Part shown: piece after piece, positions 9,039-17,943 of the stretch
How positions within the stretch are numbered: position 1 is the first letter of the stretch
Layout of the letters: each line of letters starts with the position of its first letter
Assembly: GCA_947494805.1 (NCBI GenBank)
Contig: CANLWK010000010.1
Span: 29,836 to 93,835, forward strand
Length of the DNA: 64,000 nucleotides
Direction of reading: 5' to 3'
Origin: an uncultured Croceitalea sp.
Lineage (GTDB): Bacteria; Bacteroidota; Bacteroidia; Flavobacteriales; Flavobacteriaceae
Notes under the pieces: model-generated
What the model saw: only the letters and a program-made list of their open reading frames with translations
The model's database searches: none
Told to the model about the DNA's origin: nothing
Made by a program: the position numbers and the translations under genes

Positions 9039-9461
9039 ATGAAATATCCTACAATTGTTATCGATGATTCATCAATTCAACGACTGACCACTACATTTTT
9101 AATAAAGAACAATCCGCATTTAGAGTTGGTAGGTGAATATGCAAACCCCTATGAAGGTATTAAGGCCATTTATGATACAAAGGCCACGGTTGTTTTTTTA
9201 GATGTACTAATGAACGATATTAACGCTTTTGAGCTTTTGGATAGCATTGAAATCGGGGCAACCATCATTATGAATTCCACCTGGTCAAAGTTTGAAAAGT
9301 CAGCAGTTCATTACAATGTACAACACTTTTTAAAGAAGCCCATTTCAAAACAGCAATTCGAAAGCGTTGTTGAAAAAGCTGTAAACAACTTACAATCCAA
9401 TCAGCATCCCATAGCACAAAGAACCAACTTTCTAGAGTCGTTTCAATCGGCCTCTCTATAG
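9039..9461 (+). CDS. Stand-alone receiver-domain protein
   Basis: A 140-residue protein made of one response-regulator receiver domain and a short tail. The phosphoacceptor is Asp55 in VVFLDVLMND, with acidic Asp9 and Asp10 in VIDDSS, and the late Lys in LKKPIS. There is no DNA-binding or enzymatic output domain. The sequence resembles receivers of LytTR-type regulators (VVFLDVLMNDINAFELL), so it may be a truncated descendant of one or a phosphotransfer/adaptor protein. No histidine kinase is adjacent; the nearest are at 23471 and 52814. Confidence 0.85.
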   Translation: MKYPTIVIDDSSIQRLTTTFLIKNNPHLELVGEYANPYEGIKAIYDTKATVVFLDVLMNDINAFELLDSIEIGATIIMNSTWSKFEKSAVHYNVQHFLKKPISKQQFESVVEKAVNNLQSNQHPIAQRTNFLESFQSASL

Positions 9462-9545
9462 CAAAAAGAGTCCTATTGGAAATTCGTTCTAAGTAACGGT
9501 GCATAGGTGGTTATCAAAAGTGAAAAGTTCATCTTTCATAGGCTG

Positions 9546-10346
9546 TTAAAAGGAGATTTCGTCTTTTCTTGAGTTGTTGTAATTACGAAAATATTCTCTA
9601 AGTAGACGAGTTAGTTCTAATTCGCCTTTTGGCGGGTCCTTATAGATAATATCGTATTTTACATTTTTCCACAGCGATTTGACAAAGACTTTTTCCGTTA
9701 CACTGCGCTTTGCATCTACTGATACTTTAATCTTACTTTTAAGAATTGGTTTGATAAATACTTCAGATGTGAATTGACTGGCTTTATCAATAGTGATGAT
9801 TTCTGGTTTACCATATAGTTCTATAGCTTCCCTTAAGGTTTCAGTATACCATAAGGGTTCCATGGCGCCAGATAGGCCCCAATGAACAACAAGTCCACCG
9901 AACAGATCTACAACCGCCATTAGATATAAATATCCTTCCTTTATGGGAACATAGGTAACATCGACGGCCCAAACTTGACGTGGTAGGCCGATATCAAGTT
10001 TGTACAGTAAATTGGGATATATCTTATCTCCTGAGTTCTTCTTTGAAATATGTTTTCCTGGAAGCATGGCCCTAAGGCCCATAACCTTGTAGTACAAGCG
10101 TTCTATGCGGTTCTTACTGACCTGGTATCCCTTTGTATGTGTAATCCAAGCATGCATTCTTGTGGCCCCTTTCTCTGGACAATGCAAATAATGCTCATCC
10201 ATCATGCGCATCAGTTCCAAATTGAGCGTTGTTTCTCCTTTTGGGTTGTAATACAGACCCGATCTATGCAGTGATAGTAAACGACATTGTTCTGATATAC
10301 TTAGCTTAACATGGCCCTTGCGTACCATTTTTCGTCTTTCGGCCAA
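9546..10346 (-). pseudogene. IS3-family transposase OrfB, probably inactive
   Basis: Catalytic half of an IS3 transposase. An N-terminal HTH_21-type region is followed by an rve integrase core with QVWAVDVTYVP (first Asp) and IITIDKASQFTS (second Asp). In the third block the family pattern F-[IV]-E-R-L-W appears as FVKSLWKNVKYD, so the catalytic Glu is Lys. The surrounding DGKGRA-DN motif is shortened, the DW.SR motif after the first block reads DLFGG, and the protein stops after YFRNYNNSR without the usual RPHQ...TP tail. The frame has only a TTG start (10346); it would normally be made by -1 frameshifting from orfA. Codon decay with an open frame suggests recent inactivation. Confidence 0.82.
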
Positions 10347-10351
10347 GGGCC

Positions 10352-10627
10352 TTAGCGCAAGGCGTTCTTTAAAAAATCATTCTCTGTCCTTAACTGTACA
10401 ATGGTCTTCAATAGTTGATCGCTTCTATGACCAGTATTATTTTGCCCATCTAGCTTTTCTTTCTCGAATACAGTTTCGGCGACAGAGAGAAAATGGCGTT
10501 TCCAGCCACTTATCTGAGTAGGGTAAATCTCATATTTTCGAGCGATATCAGCAAGGCTTTGCCGTTCTTTCAAGGCCTCCAGTACTACTTCGGTCTTAAA
10601 CTTGGTGGTGAATTTTCGTCTTGTCAT
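10352..10627 (-). CDS. IS3-family transposase OrfA (HTH protein)
   Basis: A 91-residue protein with the HTH_Tnp_1 fold that binds IS ends. It starts RRKFTTKFKTEVVLEAL and shows SLADIARKYEI as the recognition-helix region, followed by a C-terminal leucine-zipper-like segment (LLKTIVQLRTENDFLKNAL). I chose the ATG at 10627, since the frame upstream lacks family similarity. It ends at 10352, a few codons past a slippery heptamer at 10370-10376. Confidence 0.85.
   Translation of the reverse strand: MTRRKFTTKFKTEVVLEALKERQSLADIARKYEIYPTQISGWKRHFLSVAETVFEKEKLDGQNNTGHRSDQLLKTIVQLRTENDFLKNALR
10370..10376 (-). promoter_or_regulatory. Slippery heptamer TTTTTTA for -1 frameshift between orfA and orfB
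   Basis: On the minus strand the zero-frame codons of orfA read t-ttt-tta here, matching the X-XXY-YYZ pattern. A -1 slip leads directly into the orfB frame, giving KERLALRPLAERRK across the join, which is what IS3 fusion transposases look like at this point. This explains why orfB has no ATG. Confidence 0.6.
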
Positions 10628-10862
10628 TTGAGCTATGTAACGTCTTTCGGCAATGCTGCCTTCCATAAAAATAATCAAACTAAAGGCTTCAATTAAGGGT
10701 GAAAGCCGGTCACTTATCTTGTAAAATGTAAAATATTTACTTAACAAATTGTACTAACTTTTGGGTAATCTAAAATCTATAAACATCATTTATAGCTATT
10801 TATACATCTACTTTTAATTCAATTACAACAAATCATTACATACTATTAAAACATGTCGTTTT

Positions 10863-10887
10863 TTTCGGGTCCATTAACAAAACACTA
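10863..10887 (+). promoter_or_regulatory. 25-bp upstream block shared with the second paralogue
   Basis: The 25 bases ending 8 bp before the ATG at 10896 are identical to 12792-12816, which likewise end 8 bp before the next paralogue's ATG. The block may be a shared untranslated leader or regulatory site, or just part of the duplicated unit. Confidence 0.5.
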
Positions 10888-10895
10888 GCCATACT

Positions 10896-12578
10896 ATGAC
10901 CCATCGAAAACTGATTATCAGTTTTTTGATAATCACTATCTGTTTTATTTCTAAAGCCGCAGCACAACTTAACTGTATTGTTGATGGTGTAGAAATTACC
11001 ATTTCGGGTAGCATCAGCACTACATATAACGCACCTTCGGCAAACCCCGACGGCTGTGACACTTCACAATTTTTTGGTTTTAGACGGGGTACGGGCAGCT
11101 CGTCCATAGGCACCCTAAGATACACCTTTGACACACCGGTAATCTCGGCACGTGTGCCCTATACCGCGGTACATACCAATGATATCTTGCGACTTTCAAC
11201 CAATACCGGCGGCACATTGAATCTGAGTGATCCATGCAATGTTGCCGTAACCGGTGTAGTAACCATACAAGGTGTTGCTGACTATACTGACTCTTGGATA
11301 ACCGTTACCTCAACAGTACCCTTTACGAGTTTGATCGGTGAGAACATTGGGGGAAACAGTGGATGGGAACAAGGTCACCCCTGCGATGTGACATTTACGT
11401 TGGCAAATCTAGATGGTGATGGCGACGGGGTGCCCAATTTTGAAGATTTGGACAATGACAATGATGGTATTAGTAATAGCGACGAAGGTTGTAATATCAG
11501 TCCATTTCCCGTGACCACCACTATGGACGAACTTACTTTTAATGGTACTGCTTTAACAGCAAAGACAGTCAACAGTATTTCGTTTAGCGGTAATAACGTA
11601 TGGCGATCATCATACTCAGACCGACAATTTGAACTGCCTCTGAGGCTTTCATTCTCCACTGGTACACGAGACGTGATGTTTGGTTTTTTACCAGTAGGGG
11701 GAACACAAACGCCCAATAACTGGAACGATGATGGTTATAAGCTGTTCACAAATTTCTTCAATCTTTGGGGTAAGTTTCCCAATACGTATAATATCAATGC
11801 CGTACCCAGAACAACAACCGATACGTTTCTCATTGAAATAGATGTTCTTGGCAACTTGACCTTCTCCCAAAATGGCACCGTTCGGTATTCGGGGCCAGCA
11901 CCTATAACCAGTTACCATCTGGCGATAAGCGGCGGTTGGTTCGCTGATACTGTCAGCAATATCGATTTTAGTCACGGCCAATCCCTTTCCCTTAGTTGTA
12001 TCGATACCGATATGGATGGTATTGAGGATCACCTTGACCTTGACAGTGATAATGATGGTTGTTCAGATGCCAATGAGGCGTATTATGACTCCAATGCCGA
12101 TGGTGGTGACGATGGTATTTATGGTTTGGGCATGCCTATGGTCAATACTAACGGCACCGTAATCGGTGCCTCATACGCCACCCCTTTCGACGCTGGATCA
12201 GACGGAATTTTTGAATTTCAACTTGCCGGGACCATACCCTCCATTAGTGGGCCAACCCCTACAATCAGTTTATCAGTAGGCAATACCATTGCCATTGCAA
12301 CAAGTGCGTTAAACGCCAACAATTTCCAATGGGAAGTCAGTACCGATGGTGGTCTCACTTTTTCCGCAATTTCAGATGGCTCTATGTACAATGGCTCACA
12401 AACGGATACTCTAATCATTACCAATGTACCTGCTATTTTAAATGGATATGTCTATCGTGTTTTAGCCTACAATACATCCATTGTTTGTCAATACAGTTCA
12501 GGAACCGCTACCTTAGTAGTAAGCGGTCCCAACAACATGGTCACCAATCGTCGTATCACATATCGTATTAACCAGTAA
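10896..12578 (+). CDS. Secreted TSP3/Ig-like repeat protein, paralogue 1
   Basis: A 560-residue exported protein of unknown function. Signal peptide at residues 1-23 (LIISFLIITICFISKAAAQ). Residues about 24-168 form a beta-rich domain with paired cysteines. An Asp/Gly-rich calcium-binding run of the thrombospondin type-3 kind (DGDGDGVPNFEDLDNDNDG) follows near 170-195, then a second beta domain of about 170 residues, a second TSP3 block (DTDMDGIEDHLDLDSDNDG), an Ig-like domain (FQWEVSTDGGLTF...YVYRVLAYN) and the tail [11 protein letters not shown]. The tail is shared with the next gene and may be an outer-membrane secretion or anchoring signal, for instance of the type IX system. This is inference. 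It lies just downstream of the IS remnant. Confidence 0.78.
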   Translation: MTHRKLIISFLIITICFISKAAAQLNCIVDGVEITISGSISTTYNAPSANPDGCDTSQFFGFRRGTGSSSIGTLRYTFDTPVISARVPYTAVHTNDILRLSTNTGGTLNLSDPCNVAVTGVVTIQGVADYTDSWITVTSTVPFTSLIGENIGGNSGWEQGHPCDVTFTLANLDGDGDGVPNFEDLDNDNDGISNSDEGCNISPFPVTTTMDELTFNGTALTAKTVNSISFSGNNVWRSSYSDRQFELPLRLSFSTGTRDVMFGFLPVGGTQTPNNWNDDGYKLFTNFFNLWGKFPNTYNINAVPRTTTDTFLIEIDVLGNLTFSQNGTVRYSGPAPITSYHLAISGGWFADTVSNIDFSHGQSLSLSCIDTDMDGIEDHLDLDSDNDGCSDANEAYYDSNADGGDDGIYGLGMPMVNTNGTVIGASYATPFDAGSDGIFEFQLAGTIPSISGPTPTISLSVGNTIAIATSALNANNFQWEVSTDGGLTFSAISDGSMYNGSQTDTLIITNVPAILNGYVYRVLAYNTSIVCQYSSGTATLVVSGPNNMVTNRRITYRINQ

Positions 12579-12824
12579 CACCACTATCATGAACTGAAAT
12601 TTGTAAACTGTACTTAAGAAAATAGTTTTGTAGCTAACGTCTTTTTATCACTTATCTTTTCATGGTGATAAAGATACCTATGCTTTTTGATGTCCATATT
12701 AGAAATTCTTGACATCAAATAAGACTACGTACACCCCAATCTTTGGCTTACTGACAACAAAGTGTTTTAAAAGACCTAGGGAAATCGTTCTTTTCGGGTC
12801 CATTAACAAAACACTAACCCCTAC
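12579..12824. other. Gap between the secreted paralogues with two inverted repeats
   Basis: This 246-bp gap holds no gene. It contains an 8-bp inverted repeat (12644-12651 with 12665-12672) and a perfect 9-bp one (12686-12694 with 12711-12719), and ends with the 25-bp block shared with the upstream paralogue (12792-12816). The hairpins may end transcription of the first gene or control the second. Confidence 0.5.
12792..12816 (+). promoter_or_regulatory. 25-bp upstream block, second copy
   Basis: Identical to 10863-10887 and placed at the same 8-bp distance from its start codon. Sequence further upstream differs, so the match marks either the edge of the duplication or a conserved control element. 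Confidence 0.5.
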
Positions 12825-14582
12825 ATGACACATCAAAAACTGATTATCAGTTTTTTGGTAATCACTATCTATTGTATTTCTAAAGTTTCAGGACAGCTCA
12901 GCTGTACTGTTAGCGGTGTAGAAATTACCATATCCGGAAGTATTTCCACAACATATAGCGCGCCTACTTCAGATCCGGATGGTTGCGCAGATTCGCGATT
13001 CTTTGGCTTTCGAAGGGGTACCGGAAATACTTCTGTTGGAACCCTAAGGTATACCTTTGACACACCTGTTATCTCGGCACGTGTACCGTATACTGCCGTG
13101 CACGCCAATGACATCTTACAGCTTTCTACCAACACTGGCGGCGCCTTGACCCTGAGTGCTCCTTGTAATGTAGCAATTACCGGTGCAGCGACCATACAGG
13201 GTATTGCTGACTATACCGATTCTTGGATAACCGTTACCTCAACAGCACCCTTTACTATTTTGGTCGGTAAGAATATTGGTGGTAATAGTGGATGGAAACA
13301 AGGTCATCCATGTGATGTAACGTTTACTACCTGTGATGACACAAATCCCGCTTTAGATTGCGACAGTGATGGAATTAACAACGGTTTGGACTGTGACCCC
13401 TTAGATCCCCAAAGAAACTTGGATACCGATAATGACGGCGTCTGCGATGCCGATGACCAAGATATGGACAACGACGGTATTCTGAATACAGATGAAGGCT
13501 GTTCCTATATCCTAAACCCGACCCCGGTAAATATCAATGACCTGAGTTTTAATGGTTCTGCGATATTGTCAACAACAAGCAATAGTATTACGACCAGCGC
13601 ACCTACTGGTAGTTGGCGATCATCATATTCAGACCAGCAATTTGAATTGCCCATACGGTTATCGTTTACTTCAGCAAGTGCTTGGTTTATGTTTGGCTTA
13701 TTACCTGTTGGCCAGAACCAAAACACGACCAATTGGACCGACGACGCTTACAAGGTATTTGTAAGATCAACACTATATCAGGGCAAATTACCAAATGTCT
13801 ACGATGTGAATTCTACACCAAGAACTGCAACCGATGTGTTCGTTATCGAAATTGACAAGTTGGGTAACCTGACGCTGACGCAAAATGGCAGCGTTCAATT
13901 TACGGGAACTGCACCTGTGACCAAATACCAATTGGCCGTGAGTCGTTTTTTCACTGGTTTGATCGACAACATTAGCCTTATCCATGGTGCCACATTAAGC
14001 TGTATAGATACTGATAGCGACGGGGTTGATGATTATTTGGATTTTGACAGTGACAATGATGGTTGCTCAGATGCTGATGAGGCTTATTATGACATCAACG
14101 CAGATGGTAACGATGACGGTGTTTATGGTTTAGGTGTACCAAGCGTAAACTCCTTTGGAATGGTCGTTGGCGCTTCTTATGCCACTCCTAATGATGGGGG
14201 ACCCAATGGTACTTTTGACTTTCAAGAAAGCATTACCTCACCGTCAATTGTCGTTCCACCCAGTGACGGCAACGTAACCAATGGTGCCAGCATTACAATT
14301 TCGGTAACGGCAGCCAATGTAGCTGTCTACCAATGGCAGCTCAGCACAGATGGGGGCTTTAGCTTTTCAGATATAGTTGATGGCCCTGAATACAGTGGCA
14401 CCCAAACTGCCTCGCTTGACGTTTTAAATGTGACATTGGCCAAAGACGGTTATGTGTATCGTGTGCTACTTTCAAATAACAGCTACGTGTGCGGTTTTGA
14501 TTCAGGTGACACCGCTACGCTCAATGTTAGTTCAGGGACAGTCATTACCAACCGACGTATTACATATCGTATCAACAACTGA
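12825..14582 (+). CDS. Secreted TSP3/Ig-like repeat protein, paralogue 2
   Basis: Tandem paralogue of the previous gene, 585 residues, with the same order: signal peptide ([19 protein letters not shown]), Cys-containing N-terminal domain, TSP3-type calcium repeats, a central beta domain, a second TSP3 block ([19 protein letters not shown]), an Ig-like domain and the tail [11 protein letters not shown]. It differs mainly by a longer first TSP3 region (two extra Asp-rich units around residues 175-215, including [19 protein letters not shown]) and by divergence in the central domain. The N-terminal domain is the most alike. It is convergent with ppc, 19 bp away. Function unknown; cell-surface or secreted role likely. 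Confidence 0.78.
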   Translation: MTHQKLIISFLVITIYCISKVSGQLSCTVSGVEITISGSISTTYSAPTSDPDGCADSRFFGFRRGTGNTSVGTLRYTFDTPVISARVPYTAVHANDILQLSTNTGGALTLSAPCNVAITGAATIQGIADYTDSWITVTSTAPFTILVGKNIGGNSGWKQGHPCDVTFTTCDDTNPALDCDSDGINNGLDCDPLDPQRNLDTDNDGVCDADDQDMDNDGILNTDEGCSYILNPTPVNINDLSFNGSAILSTTSNSITTSAPTGSWRSSYSDQQFELPIRLSFTSASAWFMFGLLPVGQNQNTTNWTDDAYKVFVRSTLYQGKLPNVYDVNSTPRTATDVFVIEIDKLGNLTLTQNGSVQFTGTAPVTKYQLAVSRFFTGLIDNISLIHGATLSCIDTDSDGVDDYLDFDSDNDGCSDADEAYYDINADGNDDGVYGLGVPSVNSFGMVVGASYATPNDGGPNGTFDFQESITSPSIVVPPSDGNVTNGASITISVTAANVAVYQWQLSTDGGFSFSDIVDGPEYSGTQTASLDVLNVTLAKDGYVYRVLLSNNSYVCGFDSGDTATLNVSSGTVITNRRITYRINN

Positions 14583-14601
14583 TTACTGCTTAAAGTTAAT
14601 T

Positions 14602-17148
14602 CTAAGCAGAATTTCTACTGGCATTAATGTTACCGTACAACGAACGCGTTACGATTTTTTCATAGAGTTCTTTTTGTTTAGAGTCTATTGATATATGATA
14701 CAACGCATTTTGCTGAATCACCAAAAGAGGCAATACGATTTTCTCCCTAATCTTTACGGACTCTCGCGAAACCGCTTCATCTTCCATTAGTATTTTTTGC
14801 CCTGAAATCTCAAGTAGCATTTTTTCAGACAGGCGGTATTCATCATACAATACTTGCCAAAACTCACCGTATTCCTCATCTTCTTTCATATAAGAGGTCA
14901 AATCAAAATTACTTTTGGCCAACGACATCATACTGTTGTGCATCAGTGCCCTGAAAAAGGGCACCTCTTTATACAACTTTTTGACCTCGCCAAGTTTGCC
15001 GTCTTCCTTAAACTTTTGAATCGCCGTGCCCAAACCAAAATATCCAGGTACATTCTGCTTCAATTGACTCCAAGAACCAACAAAAGAGATCGCTCGTAAA
15101 TCAGAAAGGGTCAATTGCTTTTTGTTGCCCCGCTTACCGGGCCTACTACCAATATTGGCCTTGGTATAGTACTTTAATGTACTTCTGTTCTCTAAATACG
15201 AAATGAATTTTTCATGTTGTTTTAGCGAATCATATTTATCAAAGCTCAGTTCAGATAGTGCTTCAATCAATTTGCGCTCAGCAGCTGAGATAACATGCTC
15301 TTTACCAAACAAATTATTGCTCAGACCGGCAGTCAACAATTGCTCGGCGTTATGAATAAACTGTTCTTTAGTGCCGTAGGTACTTGTTATGGTCTGCCCT
15401 TGTATGGTCAATTGAATCTCATGGTTGGCGACATCTTTGGTCTGTGCCGCGTAAAAACGATGCGTTTTACCGCCACCGCGTGCAGGTGGGCCACCGCGAC
15501 CATCAAAAAATTTAGCCTTGATTCCATTCTTTTTACAAACTTTGCTCAAAGTTTCCTTCGTCTTCAGAATGGACCAGTTGGCCTTAAGGTATCCACCGTC
15601 TTTGGTACCATCTGAAAAACCAAGCATTATGGTATGGGCTTCTTCTCTTCTTTCCAAGTGCGCACGATAACTTGGCATATCAAACAGTTGTTGCATTACA
15701 GCTTCTGAAGCATCCATACCTTTCATTGTTTCAAAAAGCGGTACGATATCAAAAGTGATGTCTTCAGCTTTCCATCCACTCCAGCGGAACAGTCCAAAAA
15801 CAAAAAGCACTGAAAAAATATCCTCTGAATTACTAATGATATAACGGTTACAACCGTCCTCACCATTCTTCTCTTGAATCGCCTTTAGCTGTTGGATATT
15901 TGCAATGGTATCACTGACAATGTCTTCGTCAAAATAATCAGGATGTAATTTCAAGTCTTCTTCCAATAACCAACGCACCAATTCATCTTCATTTAACTCA
16001 TCTAGGCTTTCTTTTATGGTACCAGCCTTTTTTAAGATGGCCTCTACCGTGGCATAATGTTTACTATGGTCTTGACGTATATCCAAGCTTGCAAAATGGG
16101 TCTTAAAAATATGGACCTTGTCCATCAGCTTATTTAAATCTTCTAGATAGAGCGAATGGTAATCACTGATAAGTAAGTCTTTGATTTCGGTCAACTTTTC
16201 AATGATAACTGCATAGCTAACCAGATAGTCTTCTTGAAACATAGCTTTGTAAAGCTTGTTGCTCAATTCATTTAAGGGGCTTTGAAGCTTTTTGAACGTT
16301 AACTTTTTTCGCAGCACCTTAAGTTCGTTATAATAGCACTTCATCAGGTTCAGACGAAGTTCGTTCGCAACCTCATTGGTAATCTCTGCCGTAACGAAAG
16401 GATTACCATCTCTATCACCACCTGGCCAAAACCCTAACTTCAGAATGTCATAGTTATCAAAGTCAGCGTTGTGCGTATGTTTCTTCACATACTGGAACAA
16501 TTCGCCAACCGCATTGTAATAAGTATTTCTGAGAATATAAATGATATTCTTGGCCTCGTCGAGCGGGGTAGGTTTTTTTGCATTTACCAATGAGGTCAAC
16601 CCTAACTGCTGTATGGTCTGGTCAATTTCGTCGATACGGTTTTCATCAATCAACGACCTAAGGTCAGTGATGATATCGAGCACCGCCGGTGTGTAGAACT
16701 GTGTCGGGTGTGCGGTCAAAACTATGCGTGCGCTAAACGTTGATAATTGTTTAGTGATCTTATCCAGGTTTTTACTTTGGTTGACCAAGTGAAAGTAGTC
16801 TTTGATTGATGTTGACCCGGTATATTCTTGTAATTTCGGGAATGCAGCATCTTCAACACTATCGTACAAAACTACCTGGCGTTCAACATACTGAATAACC
16901 TTGAACATAAAATCCAGTCGTTCACTTTCAGTTTTGAAATCTGTAAAGTTCTTAAAAAACGAGTCTAGAATATCTTGTGGCTTTTTACCATTTTTCAAGC
17001 CCTTGTCGCATTGCTCAAAAAGCATGGGCACCAAGGTGCCGACGTTTTCCATATCAGTATATGGAATACTTAAAAAAAGACTATTGTAGATATTGAATTT
17101 GTTGGTCACAGACCTTTTAAATTCCCGTAAACGTTTTTGCTGCTGCAT
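14602..17148 (-). CDS. ppc: Phosphoenolpyruvate carboxylase
   Basis: Carboxylates PEP with bicarbonate to oxaloacetate, the anaplerotic feed of the TCA cycle. The 848 residues contain the catalytic-histidine motif VLTAHPTQ near residue 145, GFWPGGDRDGNPFV near 240, MLGFSDGTKDGGYL, and the glycine-rich GRGGPPARGGGKTH loop. The usual C-terminus QNTG is replaced by a longer tail ending in RNSA, so this is a divergent bacterial type. The start at 17148 is the first in frame; a slightly later one cannot be excluded. It stands alone, convergent with the secreted paralogues. Confidence 0.95.
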   Translation of the reverse strand: MQQQKRLREFKRSVTNKFNIYNSLFLSIPYTDMENVGTLVPMLFEQCDKGLKNGKKPQDILDSFFKNFTDFKTESERLDFMFKVIQYVERQVVLYDSVEDAAFPKLQEYTGSTSIKDYFHLVNQSKNLDKITKQLSTFSARIVLTAHPTQFYTPAVLDIITDLRSLIDENRIDEIDQTIQQLGLTSLVNAKKPTPLDEAKNIIYILRNTYYNAVGELFQYVKKHTHNADFDNYDILKLGFWPGGDRDGNPFVTAEITNEVANELRLNLMKCYYNELKVLRKKLTFKKLQSPLNELSNKLYKAMFQEDYLVSYAVIIEKLTEIKDLLISDYHSLYLEDLNKLMDKVHIFKTHFASLDIRQDHSKHYATVEAILKKAGTIKESLDELNEDELVRWLLEEDLKLHPDYFDEDIVSDTIANIQQLKAIQEKNGEDGCNRYIISNSEDIFSVLFVFGLFRWSGWKAEDITFDIVPLFETMKGMDASEAVMQQLFDMPSYRAHLERREEAHTIMLGFSDGTKDGGYLKANWSILKTKETLSKVCKKNGIKAKFFDGRGGPPARGGGKTHRFYAAQTKDVANHEIQLTIQGQTITSTYGTKEQFIHNAEQLLTAGLSNNLFGKEHVISAAERKLIEALSELSFDKYDSLKQHEKFISYLENRSTLKYYTKANIGSRPGKRGNKKQLTLSDLRAISFVGSWSQLKQNVPGYFGLGTAIQKFKEDGKLGEVKKLYKEVPFFRALMHNSMMSLAKSNFDLTSYMKEDEEYGEFWQVLYDEYRLSEKMLLEISGQKILMEDEAVSRESVKIREKIVLPLLVIQQNALYHISIDSKQKELYEKIVTRSLYGNINASRNSA

Positions 17149-17274
17149 ACCTTTATGATAAGTGTTCTTAATTCGTGTTCGACGAACTTCAAATATCGCA
17201 ATAAAACGAATAGCATAAATTAATTTTACATCAAATCACAGTTTTTTAAAGCCTTGGTAAAACTGTAACATTCC

Positions 17275-17943
17275 TTAAGAAGTTGCGAAGTGGGCCTTGT
17301 ACTGTAGTACCCTAAAATCAAAGGTGGTAAAGTTCGGATTTTCATCTTTTATGTCTTTGTAGGCCTGTAAGCTTCCCACAGCCCTGTTTGCAGCACCTGA
17401 AGGGGCGGTAAGTGAAACCGTATCGATGATTCTTTGTGTTTTTGGATGTACAAACCGGTGAATCCTGGGTACCTCATTGTTCACAACTTCGTAAGTTACA
17501 TCATACATTTTCAGATGTTTTCGGAAGAAATACTCAGGGCCATTTTTACTATTACCGCCAGTGAACAATAAGGTGTTAACCGTGGGATATGCTTCAAGGT
17601 AACCAAGCATATCACGAAGCGCTACCTGTTGCATGCCCAAATCAGAAGCATCGATTTTAGCACGCCTTGCCGAAGCAACAATATCACAAATGCCTATTTT
17701 CTGTTTGATCAGAAAACCTTTTCTCGCTTGAATTGCTTTTGATGTAGTTTCAAAAGGTAAGTCTAAACCAAAGATTTTATCTAAAATTTTCCAAAGTTGG
17801 CCGTCTCGGCTACCATAGCAAAAATCGACATCTCCTGGTTTTAACTCACCAGTCGAAAAACGGGGCGGCGGTAAAGTGCCAACAATTAGTTTTTTAACAC
17901 CTTGAAAAAGGTAGGGTTCGTATGGGTGTTCGTGCAGAAACAT
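17275..17943 (-). CDS. Uracil-DNA glycosylase superfamily protein
   Basis: A 222-residue protein that resembles the UDG superfamily, most like the Mug/hypoxanthine-DNA-glycosylase branch. Motif 1 appears as VGTLPPPRF at residues 21-29, the YGSRDGQLW segment at 43-51 corresponds to the Y..PRN.FW block of the family, and LTAPSGAANRAVG near residue 180 corresponds to motif 2. The Asn or Asp that activates water in motif 1 of classic enzymes is not present, so activity and substrate are uncertain. Its ATG overlaps the stop of the upstream TPR gene by one base (TAATG), so the two are translationally coupled. Confidence 0.7.
   Translation of the reverse strand: MFLHEHPYEPYLFQGVKKLIVGTLPPPRFSTGELKPGDVDFCYGSRDGQLWKILDKIFGLDLPFETTSKAIQARKGFLIKQKIGICDIVASARRAKIDASDLGMQQVALRDMLGYLEAYPTVNTLLFTGGNSKNGPEYFFRKHLKMYDVTYEVVNNEVPRIHRFVHPKTQRIIDTVSLTAPSGAANRAVGSLQAYKDIKDENPNFTTFDFRVLQYKAHFATS

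Larger units (their letters stand above)
9546..10627 (-). mobile_element. Degenerate IS3-family insertion sequence
   Basis: The stretch holds the two overlapping reading frames of an IS3-family element, orfA and orfB, both on the minus strand in a -1 frame relation. Several changes show it is decayed: the third catalytic acid of the DDE transposase is replaced by Lys, and the C-terminal end is cut off. I could not find convincing terminal inverted repeats or a target-site duplication on either side, so the true limits are uncertain and may extend some 100 bp each way. It sits just upstream of the tandem secreted paralogues. Confidence 0.85.

Noticed and set aside
9400-10800. Terminal inverted repeats and target duplication for the IS3 element
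   Set aside because: No convincing pair of ends or direct repeats was found on inspection.
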